DNA of 6,237 nucleotides, from assembly GCA_003140115.1 (NCBI GenBank), contig PLIQ01000057.1, forward strand, positions 1,852 to 8,088, written 5' to 3'. Numbering within the stretch: position 1 is the stretch's first letter; the number at the start of each line of letters is the position of its first letter. This stretch comes from Actinomycetota bacterium (lineage in GTDB: Bacteria > Actinomycetota > Actinomycetes > Streptosporangiales > Streptosporangiaceae). The notes beneath the pieces are model-generated. The model was given only the letters and a program-made list of their open reading frames with translations, had not been told where the DNA came from and did no database searches. Shown here piece after piece: positions 1-6,237 of the stretch. The translations under genes were made by a program, and so were the position numbers.

Positions 1-11
1 CACTGCCCTTA

Positions 12-2237
12 CTACGGAATGTTCAAGATTTCGATCGTGCCGCTGTTCTCGTCGGTGACGTATGCCTGGCGCCCGTTGGGCAGCACGGAGATGCTCGTCG
101 GAGCCTTCCCGGTCGGGATCTCGCCGATGACGCTATAGTCCGCGGTGTCGATCACCGTGACCGTGTTGTCCAAGTTATTCACCGTGAAGAGGTAGCGCCC
201 ATCTGGCGAGTACGTGATGTCCAGCGGCTCCTTCCCGACCGGGATCTGCTTGATCATCTGGTTGGTCGCGGTGTTGATCAGAAAGACCACGTCACCGCTG
301 TAGCTCGTGACCGCCAGGCGGCTGCCGTCCGGCGAGAGGGCTGCGCTGTGCGGGGTCTCGCCAACATTGATCGTTTTGATGATGCCGTTATTGTGGGCAT
401 TTAGGACCGTGACAGTGGCGGACATGTGATCCGTGACGTAAAACAGCCCGTTTTTATTATCGAATACGATCCAGTGCGGGTTTGCCTCGACGGGGATCCT
501 GCCAATCAGCTGTTTGCTCGCCGTGTTGATCACATCGATGACGTTCTCGTCGGGGCCGCTCATCGCCATGTTGTGGTTCGGCACGTAGAGGTACGGCCCG
601 TCCGGGCTTGTCTCCGAAGGGCCCGGTGTATGGTTATCCACCGGCACGGTGGACGTCACGGTGCGGGTAGCGGTGTCGATGAACGCGATGAGATGCACCG
701 TGTTGCTGCCGTTGTAGACGCTGACGTAGGCGGTCCGGCTGTCAGGTGAGAACGAGACGGACTGGGGCGGCCCCTGGGGGATCTTGATGGTCCCGGATAC
801 CCGGTCATCGGCCGTGTTGAGCACGTCGATCACGCCTGCACCTGGATTGGCGATGTAGGCGAACTTGCCGTTTGGCGCGACCTGAACGTAGTTGGGGGTT
901 CCCTCGACCTCTATCGGCCCCGCCACCGTGGGAACGGCGACGCTGGCCGCCCCGGCAGTGCCGGTCCTTGTCGCGTCGCCTGCGTTCTGCGTAGCGTCAA
1001 CGCCGCCTGCGTTCGGCCTAGCGGAAGCCATAAGGACGAGCACGATCGCAACTGCCAGTGCCGCGGCTGCGGCCAGAATCGGCACGCCAAGCCGACGCCA
1101 CGCAGGCCCGCGCGCCGGCCCGCCTGTCGCCACGCCAGGTGGTAGGCGACCGCCGTCTGCTGGGTCGAGACTTGTGCTCTGCGGCACGTCCTGCGGTGGT
1201 CGGGTGTCGCCCCAATCGTCAACGCTGCCCGCGGCCACCGTTTGCGACGGGCGGTAAAGGACGCCCTGTGTGGCGGGTTCGCCTGCTGGCTCCGGTTCGG
1301 GACCCGGCGGCTTCGCCGCGCCTGGCCAGGCTGCGGCTACGGTCGCAGCCTGCCACGTTGGAGCCGGTATCTCGGTCCACGTATGTTGCAACTCCGTCAT
1401 TTGCGGCGTCGGCGCCGGAGCCAGCAAGGCTTCGCGGGCCGCCGCTGCCAGCATGCCAGCGGTCGGAAAGCGGTCCTTCGGGTCTTTGGCCATGCCGCGG
1501 GCAATCACGGCGTCCAATGCTGGCGGTACGCCCTCGGCCAGGCTGCTGGCCTGCGGAGGACCGGAGTAGAGCTGGGCATACATAAGCGCGGGCAGATCTT
1601 TGCCGCTGAAGGGTGGTGCGCCGGTCAGGCACTCGTGCAGCACACAAGCCAGGGAGTAGACATCGGTCCGCCCGTCAACGTCGTGGCCAGCGAACCGCTC
1701 CGGGGCCATGTAGTGCAGCGTTCCGATCGTTGCCCCGGTGATTGTCAGCGATGTTTGCCCGCCGCCGACCGACCGGGCCATACCGAAGTCGACCACATAA
1801 ACGAAGTCGCTCGAGGTGACCAGGATGTTCGAAGGCTTGATGTCGCGGTGGACGAGGTCGTTAGCGTGCGCGGCATTCAAGGCCTCGGCGACCTGACTGA
1901 TAAGATAAACTGCCCGCTGCGGCGCGATCCGACCGTCCGTATTGAGTAGCGCGCAGATATCGGCGCCGTCCACCAAGCGCATGTCGATGAAGAGCTGGCC
2001 GTCGATCTCGCCGAAGTCATGTATGGGGATGACGTGCGGTTCCTGCAGTTGCGCAGCGACGTTCGATTCACGCTGGAATCGCTTGAGGTACTCCTGGTCA
2101 CTAGAGAGCGCTTCGGGCAGGAGCTTGAGGGCGACGTACCGGCCACGGTGTGTGTCGTACGCCTTGTAAACTTCCCCCATTCCGCCGGAACCCAGCAGAG
2201 AATCGAGGCGAAAGTGTCCGACCTGCTGTGGGGTCAT
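12..2237 (-). CDS. Receptor-type Ser/Thr protein kinase with extracytoplasmic YVTN beta-propeller
   Basis: Predicted membrane Ser/Thr kinase of 741 aa, counted from the ATG at 2237. The kinase domain (about residues 8-270) has every key element: glycine loop GSGGMGEV (16-23), catalytic Lys38, helix-C Glu57, HRDIKPSN (130-137, catalytic Asp132), DFG (150-152), a Thr-rich activation loop (162-173) and APE (178-180), so it should be active. It resembles mycobacterial PknE/PknF kinases. A Pro/Ala-rich low-complexity linker (about 271-380) leads to one membrane helix (about 384-405) preceded by Arg-Arg, which places the kinase inside. Residues 440-741 form seven repeats of about 40-48 aa with SPDGR-x-x-YV and IDT signatures, typical of YVTN/YncE beta-propellers and predicted outside the cell. 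The layout parallels M. tuberculosis PknD, which carries an NHL propeller instead. The ligand is unknown. A TTG at 2252 would add five residues, but GGGGGCGG five bases upstream of the ATG favours 2237. It is transcribed divergently from the caspase-NTPase gene; stop TAG at 12-14. Confidence 0.93.
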   Translation of the reverse strand: MTPQQVGHFRLDSLLGSGGMGEVYKAYDTHRGRYVALKLLPEALSSDQEYLKRFQRESNVAAQLQEPHVIPIHDFGEIDGQLFIDMRLVDGADICALLNTDGRIAPQRAVYLISQVAEALNAAHANDLVHRDIKPSNILVTSSDFVYVVDFGMARSVGGGQTSLTITGATIGTLHYMAPERFAGHDVDGRTDVYSLACVLHECLTGAPPFSGKDLPALMYAQLYSGPPQASSLAEGVPPALDAVIARGMAKDPKDRFPTAGMLAAAAREALLAPAPTPQMTELQHTWTEIPAPTWQAATVAAAWPGAAKPPGPEPEPAGEPATQGVLYRPSQTVAAGSVDDWGDTRPPQDVPQSTSLDPADGGRLPPGVATGGPARGPAWRRLGVPILAAAAALAVAIVLVLMASARPNAGGVDATQNAGDATRTGTAGAASVAVPTVAGPIEVEGTPNYVQVAPNGKFAYIANPGAGVIDVLNTADDRVSGTIKIPQGPPQSVSFSPDSRTAYVSVYNGSNTVHLIAFIDTATRTVTSTVPVDNHTPGPSETSPDGPYLYVPNHNMAMSGPDENVIDVINTASKQLIGRIPVEANPHWIVFDNKNGLFYVTDHMSATVTVLNAHNNGIIKTINVGETPHSAALSPDGSRLAVTSYSGDVVFLINTATNQMIKQIPVGKEPLDITYSPDGRYLFTVNNLDNTVTVIDTADYSVIGEIPTGKAPTSISVLPNGRQAYVTDENSGTIEILNIP

Positions 2238-2242
2238 GAGCA

Positions 2243-2250
2243 CCGCCCCC
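2243..2250 (-). promoter_or_regulatory. Candidate ribosome binding site of the kinase gene
   Basis: GGGGGCGG on the minus strand ends five bases before the ATG at 2237-2235. It is purine-rich but not a perfect AGGAGG. It decides between two in-frame starts: the TTG at 2252-2250 overlaps this motif and has only a T-rich stretch without a Shine-Dalgarno sequence upstream, so the ATG is preferred. Confidence 0.45.
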
Positions 2251-2328
2251 AAAAGTTACTACATCAAGCCTCTGCACCGCAGCCGTTAGAGCATGTTTGG
2301 GAATCCGTCTCCTCGCTCGGCAACGGCT

Positions 2329-2337
2329 AGCATAACA
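2329..2337 (-). promoter_or_regulatory. Candidate extended -10 promoter element for the kinase gene
   Basis: On the minus strand the sequence reads TGTTATGCT: a TATGCT hexamer (2334-2329), close to the TATAAT consensus, preceded by TG one base upstream, which is the extended -10 arrangement. No convincing -35 hexamer lies at the usual distance; the bases there (around TTCAAG) match poorly. Transcription would start near 2322 and give a leader of about 85 bases before the ATG. This rests on motif match only. Confidence 0.3.
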
Positions 2338-2372
2338 CTTTTGTGGAGCGATGCTTGAAACCTGCGAATCTG

Positions 2373-2407
2373 CCGGGAAGGGAGTGAACGAAGGTGCACC
2401 TTCCCGG
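2373..2407. repeat. Nested inverted repeat and 12-bp perfect palindrome (candidate operator)
   Basis: CCGGGAAGG (2373-2381) and CCTTCCCGG (2399-2407) are exact reverse complements separated by 17 bases. Overlapping the right arm is AAGGTGCACCTT (2391-2402), a perfect 12-bp palindrome. The two cannot pair fully at the same time, so as RNA they would be alternative hairpins; as DNA the palindrome has the symmetry of a site for a dimeric regulator. It lies near the middle of the divergent intergenic region, upstream of both genes. No T-run follows on either strand, so it is not an intrinsic terminator. The binding protein is unknown. Confidence 0.5.
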
Positions 2408-2544
2408 ATGATTGCAGGGTGTCTCGTTAGCGGTTCACGTCGACGGAAGTGGTGTATGGGGTAACCGGTAGTGACGGACTAGTTAACCGTAGTATGGCGT
2501 GTCGCCGTGATGCGAGGCGGCCACCTCGCGATCCTTCGAAGTGG

Positions 2545-2573
2545 TTGACAGTATGATGCCCTATAGGGAGGAT
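2545..2573 (+). promoter_or_regulatory. Candidate promoter of the caspase-NTPase gene
   Basis: TTGACA at 2545-2550 is a perfect housekeeping-sigma -35 hexamer. With a 17-bp spacer the -10 would be GAGGAT (2568-2573), close to the actinobacterial TAGGAT form, but transcription would then start at about the ATG (leaderless) and the -10 would overlap the Shine-Dalgarno. Alternatively TATGAT (2552-2557) is the -10 of a promoter without a good -35, with transcription starting near 2564 and a short leader keeping the ribosome binding site. Sequence alone does not settle which is used. Confidence 0.35.
2565..2571 (+). promoter_or_regulatory. Ribosome binding site of the caspase-NTPase gene
   Basis: AGGGAGG lies six bases before the ATG at 2578, a strong match to the anti-Shine-Dalgarno sequence at good spacing. 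Together with an in-frame TGA stop at 2554-2556 and no other usual start codon between them, it fixes 2578 as the start. Confidence 0.75.
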
Positions 2574-2577
2574 AATT

Positions 2578-3681
2578 ATGGCTGCGTTGAATGACGCGGG
2601 CGCCCGAGTAGTGCTGATCGGCACCGGACGGCATTCCGCGGATTCGGAACTTGAGTCGGTGCCTGCTGTCGAGCGCTCGGTGCGGGACCTAGGCGAGGTT
2701 CTTGTAGAACGGTGCGGTCTGGCCCGGGAAAGGCTGCGGGTCATTATTGACGCGGCCACCCCGGCGGAAATCGGAACGGCGCTAGCCGAAGAGGCGGAGC
2801 AGGCCACGTCGGTACTGCTGGTTTACTACGTCGGTCATGGCTTAGTGGGTCTGGGCGGAGAGTTGTACCTGGCTGCTCAGTCCACCGCCGCCCGCAGACC
2901 TGCCCGGCTCGCGTACACCGCCCTTGCGTATCACGCCGTCCGGGGTTCGCTCCTCGATAGCCGTGCCACCTCCGTTGTAGTTGTGCTGGATTGCTGTTAT
3001 TCGGGGCGTGCGCTTGGCGTTCTGGGGAGCATTCAAGACGAGGCCATCATTATGGCGCGGGTGCACGGCGCCTTCGTGCTGACTTCGGCCGCATCCGACG
3101 AGCTGGCCCTGGCACCCGAAGGCGATACCTATACCGCATTCACCGGGGAGTTCCTGAAACTGCTGCGGGATGGCGACCCTGACGGGCCGCCGCAGATGAC
3201 CCTGCAGAGTATCTACGACTACCTGGTCCGTGTGCTTCCGGCCCGCGGCGGTCCCCGGCCCCGCTGCACAACCAGCGGCTGGGGACGTGAGCTGATCCTC
3301 TCGGCTAATCCGGCGTACCAGCCGGCGCGTCCGACTCTGCGTCCGCAACTGCCCTCTAGCGGTAACGTGTGCCCCTATCCGGGCCTCGTAGCATACAAAC
3401 CGGAACAGGCCCCCTGGTTCTTCGGGCGTGACCGGCTCACCACCGATCTGACCGCGAGACTGGCCGGCCGGCTGGCCGGGGGCGGCCCACTGGTGGTGGT
3501 AGCGCCATCGGGGGCCGGGAAATCGTCGCTCTTGCAGGCTGGCCTGATACCAGCCCTTACCCGTGGCGAGCTAACGGCCCGGATCTGGTCACTGGCCCCG
3601 CGTGCCGATGAGGCCGGGGCCGCACCCGCTCACCGCGCTTGCCACGCAGATCGCACCTCTGGCCAGCGTCGACTCGGCTGA
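2578..3681 (+). CDS. Caspase-like peptidase with N-terminal part of nSTAND1 NTPase (frameshifted)
   Basis: This is the N-terminal part of a predicted caspase-STAND effector. Residues 1-245 form a caspase-like (clan CD, EACC1-associated type) peptidase domain: an opening strand RVVLIGTGRH (10-19), the His motif YYVGHG (His87) and the Cys motif LDCCYSG (Cys140 by alignment with metacaspase DSCHSG). The His-Cys dyad is intact, so it should be a cysteine protease. Residues 265-285 (CPYPGL ... WFFGRD) are the standard entry into nSTAND1 NTPases, followed by Walker A APSGAGKSS (309-317), with Ala in place of the usual first Gly. Family-like sequence stops at Leu332; the last 35 residues are out of frame, ending at TGA 3679-3681. 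The continuation lies in the +1-shifted frame from 3575, so this is best read as the first half of one gene broken by an indel or sequencing error. If genuine, the 367-aa product would have the protease but an incomplete NTPase. The start is fixed by AGGGAGG and an upstream stop. Substrates are unknown. Confidence 0.88.
   Translation: MAALNDAGARVVLIGTGRHSADSELESVPAVERSVRDLGEVLVERCGLARERLRVIIDAATPAEIGTALAEEAEQATSVLLVYYVGHGLVGLGGELYLAAQSTAARRPARLAYTALAYHAVRGSLLDSRATSVVVVLDCCYSGRALGVLGSIQDEAIIMARVHGAFVLTSAASDELALAPEGDTYTAFTGEFLKLLRDGDPDGPPQMTLQSIYDYLVRVLPARGGPRPRCTTSGWGRELILSANPAYQPARPTLRPQLPSSGNVCPYPGLVAYKPEQAPWFFGRDRLTTDLTARLAGRLAGGGPLVVVAPSGAGKSSLLQAGLIPALTRGELTARIWSLAPRADEAGAAPAHRACHADRTSGQRRLG
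3572..3575 (+). other. Frameshift junction inside the caspase-nSTAND1 gene
   Basis: Up to GAG CTA (3568-3573, Glu331-Leu332) the first frame fits the nSTAND1 family. From CGG at 3575 the +1 frame fits: it encodes PGSGHWPRVPMRPGPHPL, the expected link between Walker A and Walker B. The +1 frame has a TAA stop at 3572-3574, so the switch cannot lie further upstream. Skipping a single A (3573 or 3574) joins the halves as RGEL-RPGSGHW with no missing residues. One extra base, or less simply two lost bases, is the likely cause. Confidence 0.8.
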
Positions 3682-6237
3682 ACTGGCCAGCAATTTTTGG
3701 CAAGACCCGGGCTACGGCGCCGAGCGGTTTCGCGATGTCCTGCGCAAGCAGGCCGCCGGCCGCGGCATCGTGGGAGCCCGCGTGATCGTGATCGTCGATC
3801 AGTTCGAGGAAGTCTTCACCCTGTGCGCGGACGAGACCGAACGGCGTACCTTTATCGGGCTGCTCGGCGCACTGGCCTCCGGCACACGCGAAGCTGAGCC
3901 CGCCGGGCTGGTCGTCATCGGCCTGCGAGCTGACTTCTACGGCCGGTGCGCGGAGTACCCGGAACTGCGCGAGGCCGTGGAGCAAGACCAGGTTCTCGTC
4001 GGCCCGATGTCAACGGCCGAACTGCGCGAAGCGATCGAGCGGCCGGCGCAGGAAGTCGGCCTGGAACTCGAACCCGGGCTGGTCGAGCTCCTGCTGCGCG
4101 ACATCGGGGCCGACGGCGGCCGCGAAGCCGGGGCCGGGGACTATGAGGCGGGTCGGCTCCCGCTGATCGCCTATGCCCTGCGGGAAACCTGGGAGCGGCG
4201 ATCGGGCAGCACCTTGACGGTCGCGGGCTATGAGAAGACCGGCGGGATCCGTGACGCCATCGCCACCGCCGCGGAGCAGACCTACGAGACGCTGCCCGAG
4301 GCCAGCCAGCAGGCGACGCGGCCGTTGTTCCTGCGCCTGGTCAAGATCGGTGAAGGCACACAGGACACCCGCCGCAGCGTCAGTGAGGCCGAACTGCTGA
4401 GCCACAGTCCCGTGAGCTCAGATGCGGAGGCGGCCCTCAAGGAGTTCACCCGGGCCCGGCTGCTGACCACAAGCGAGGACAGCGTCCAGATCAGCCACGA
4501 GGCCTTGCTGCAGGCCTGGCCTCGGCTCCGGCAGTGGATAAGCAACGACCGGACCGGCAACCTGCTCGGTCAGCAGCTAGAGGATGACGCGACCGCGTGG
4601 GAGAGGTCCGGGCACGACAACTCCGCCCTGCTCCGGGGCAGTCGGCTGGACACGGCCCTCAGCTGGGCCCGGGACCGTCCCGGCGACGGCGATGTGAGCC
4701 CCCTCGTGGGCAGCTTCCTCCGCGATTCCCGGCGCCAGCAGGCCCGGGCCGGACACATCCGGCGCGCGGCCGTCGCCCTGCTCGCCGTCGCGGCCCTCGT
4801 GGCCGCCACGACGGCCTGGTTCGCGGTCAACCGGAGCGGCGCTGCGGAGGCCAGCAGCCGCGAGGCCATCCTCAACCAGGTCACTGCGGAAGCTGACCAG
4901 GCCGCCAGCACGGACTCGTCCCTGGCCGCCGAGCTGAATGTTCTCGCTTACCAGATGAAGCCGTCCAGCACCACCTACACCAAGCTGATCAGCGCCCAGG
5001 ACACACCGCTCGCATCCGTTCTGCCGGTCTCCTCGGGCACCCCGGACAGCATCGCGTTCAGCCCTAAAGGTAACCTGCTGGCCGCCGCGACCGGCGCTGG
5101 TGTCCAGCTCTGGAGCTTCAGCCCCTCGGCGGTACCCCGGTCGCTCGGGTCCCCGCTACCGGTCGGCCCGGGCACGGCAGACAGCATCGCGTTCAGCCCT
5201 AAAGGTGACCTGCTGGCCGCCGCGACCAGTATCGGTGTCCAGCTCTGGACGATCAGTTCTTCGGCAGCCCCCCGGCCCCGTCCCCTGCCTCCCGTCGCCT
5301 CGGGCTCGGCGGACAGCATCGCGTTCGGCCCTGACGGCGACATCCTCGCAGTCGCGACCGGCGCCGGTGTCCAGCTCTGGAACCTCAGCATCCCCTCCGT
5401 TCCCGGACTCATTGGCACCCTGCCGACGAGCGCGGCTGGCGCCGTCAACAGCGTTGCCTTCAGCCCCGATGGCCGCACTCTCGCCGTCGGCGCCCTCAGC
5501 CTCCAGCTCTGGAACGTAGCCAATCCCGTGGCCCCCCGGGTCAGCGCCACGATCGCGCCGCTGGATTACTATTCCGGGCACCTGTCCCCGTTCCTGTCCG
5601 TCGCCTTCAGTCCCAACGGACGTCTGCTCGCGGCTGGCGCCGCCGACGCCGCGATTCACCTGTGGGGGGTCGCGGACCCCGCCCGGCCGGTATCCCTCGG
5701 GTACGCACGGCCTGACACCGAAAGCGTCACCTCGGTGGCCTTCAGCCCCAACGGCGACTCGCTGGCCACCGGCAGCGCCGATGACATGGCCTGGGTGTAC
5801 AACGTCACCGGTGCCGACGCCTACAGCTGGTTTAACCTCTACCCAGTGCTGACCGGGCACACCGGCGCAATCCTCGCCGTGGCCATGAGCCCGGACGGAA
5901 GCACCCTGGCGACCGCGGGCGCCGACCATACGATCCGGCTGTGGCATCTCCCGCGCACCGTTCTGTTCGCTCAATCCGGCTTCGTTGACGGCCTGGCCCT
6001 CAGCCCGAGCCGTGACATCCTCGCCAGCGGAGGCTATGGCGACACGATGACGCTGTGGAATGTGGCGAACCCGGCCGCCCCCACGGACCTTTCCGGCGCA
6101 GTAGCAGCGTCAGGAATGGTCAACTCCATCAGCTTCCGGCCCGATGGCCGGCTACTCGCCGCCGCGGAACATAACGTCGTCCAGCTGTGGCAGGTCTCCG
6201 ATCCCAGGCACCCGGTACGGATCGGCCTGCCGCTGCC
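3575..6237 (+). CDS. nSTAND1 NTPase C-terminal part, membrane helix and WD40 propeller (partial)
   Basis: This is the continuation of the caspase gene in the +1 frame, open for 887 codons and cut by the window edge. Counting from the joined protein (residue 333 at 3575), it has Walker B VIVIVDQFEE (402-411), the GLRADFYGRC segment with Arg450, a helical winged-helix-like part ending in SHEALLQAWPRLRQW (about 639-653) and one membrane helix (about 730-750). Basic residues precede the helix, so the propeller is predicted outside the cytoplasm. A linker typical of actinobacterial nSTAND1-WD40 proteins leads to at least nine WD40-like repeats from about residue 821, with AFSPDGR-x-LA and QLW signatures. 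Such proteins are signal-sensing oligomerising NTPases; the propeller would bind the trigger and the caspase act as effector. If translated alone it could start at GTG 3602 or ATG 3608, neither with a ribosome binding site, and it would lack Walker A. I therefore consider it part of the upstream gene. Confidence 0.85.
4766..4828 (+). other. Transmembrane helix between the NTPase and WD40 domains
   Basis: These 21 codons encode an Ala/Leu/Val-rich hydrophobic stretch without charges, ending in TAWFAV. Five Arg lie in the 12 residues before it (RRQQARAGHIRR), while the following segment is neutral to acidic. By the positive-inside rule the NTPase and caspase are cytoplasmic and the WD40 repeats extracytoplasmic. 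The same helix position is common in actinobacterial nSTAND1-WD40 proteins. Confidence 0.7.
5045..5249 (+). repeat. Near-identical duplicated WD40 repeat units
   Basis: The 70 bases from 5045 and from 5180 (135 bp apart, in frame) agree at 64 positions; the first 27 are identical, including an AAA Lys codon in SPKG that is unusual in this gene. A third, more divergent unit starts at 5312 with SPDG-like GPDGD. This suggests recent duplication or gene conversion of propeller blades, which is common in WD40 sensor domains. Confidence 0.75.

Larger units (their letters stand above)
2238..2577. other. Divergent intergenic regulatory region
   Basis: These 340 bp separate the two divergent start codons. 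I see no convincing protein-coding gene, tRNA or other structured RNA gene here. Contents from left to right are: the kinase ribosome binding site, a candidate extended -10 for the kinase, the nested inverted repeat with its 12-bp palindrome, two imperfect copies of a GT(T)AACCG-x-TAGT motif starting 21 bp apart (2461-2472 and 2482-2493), a TTGACA hexamer (2545-2550) and the Shine-Dalgarno sequence of the rightward gene. Shared control of both genes is plausible but unproven. Confidence 0.6.

Noticed and set aside
1242..1949. Long plus-strand open frame (235 codons) opposite the kinase gene
   Set aside because: It is antisense to the conserved kinase domain and linker, its translation is Arg/Gly-rich with no recognisable motif, and long antisense frames are common in GC-rich DNA.
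2250..2252. TTG as the start of the kinase gene
   Set aside because: No Shine-Dalgarno precedes it, while an ATG 15 bases downstream has a G-rich binding site and places the kinase domain at the usual distance from the N terminus.
2373..2407. Inverted repeat as an intrinsic terminator
   Set aside because: There is no T-run after it on either strand, and it lies upstream of both divergent genes rather than after a coding region.
3596..3599. CCCC run as the frameshift position
   Set aside because: Considered first because of the homopolymer, but the +1 frame already encodes the family-typical PGSGHWPRV from 3578 onward, so the shift must lie upstream, next to the +1-frame TAA at 3572.
3602..3610. 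GTG 3602 or ATG 3608 as the start of an independent NTPase-WD40 gene
   Set aside because: Neither has a ribosome binding site, and the product would start after Walker A, leaving an NTPase without its nucleotide-binding loop.
5156..5974. Long minus-strand open frame (272 codons) opposite the WD40 region
   Set aside because: Its repetitive Gly/Arg-rich translation mirrors the WD40 repeats on the other strand, it has no recognisable domain, and the plus strand is clearly coding here.

Overview
The window is GC-rich DNA with codon use and protein families typical of an actinobacterium. The kinase domain closely resembles mycobacterial PknE/PknF-type kinases, so a Mycobacterium or related member of Mycobacteriales is my best guess; the sequence alone does not prove the genus.

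Layout: (1) 12-2237, minus strand: a complete receptor-type Ser/Thr protein kinase with a cytoplasmic Hanks-type kinase, a Pro-rich linker, one membrane helix and a seven-bladed YVTN beta-propeller outside the cell. (2) 2238-2577: a 340-bp divergent intergenic region with candidate promoters for both genes, a perfect 12-bp palindrome nested in a larger inverted repeat, and a strong Shine-Dalgarno sequence for the rightward gene. (3) 2578 to the right edge, plus strand: one large gene running off the window, encoding an N-terminal caspase-like peptidase (His87/Cys140), an nSTAND1-type P-loop NTPase, one membrane helix and at least nine WD40-like repeats. It is interrupted by an apparent +1 frameshift that can be placed at 3572-3574, between Walker A and Walker B. 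As sequenced, it yields a 367-aa caspase/Walker A fragment, with the NTPase-WD40 remainder in another frame.

The striking point is the pairing. Two divergent genes each encode a cytoplasmic signalling enzyme (kinase, or caspase plus STAND NTPase) joined by one membrane helix to a beta-propeller predicted to lie outside the membrane. Caspase-STAND-WD40 proteins belong to the class of predicted bacterial conflict and programmed-cell-death systems of actinobacteria and other multicellular bacteria. That the kinase and caspase-STAND protein act together is inference from their arrangement. No RNA genes, CRISPR arrays, insertion sequences or attachment sites were found.
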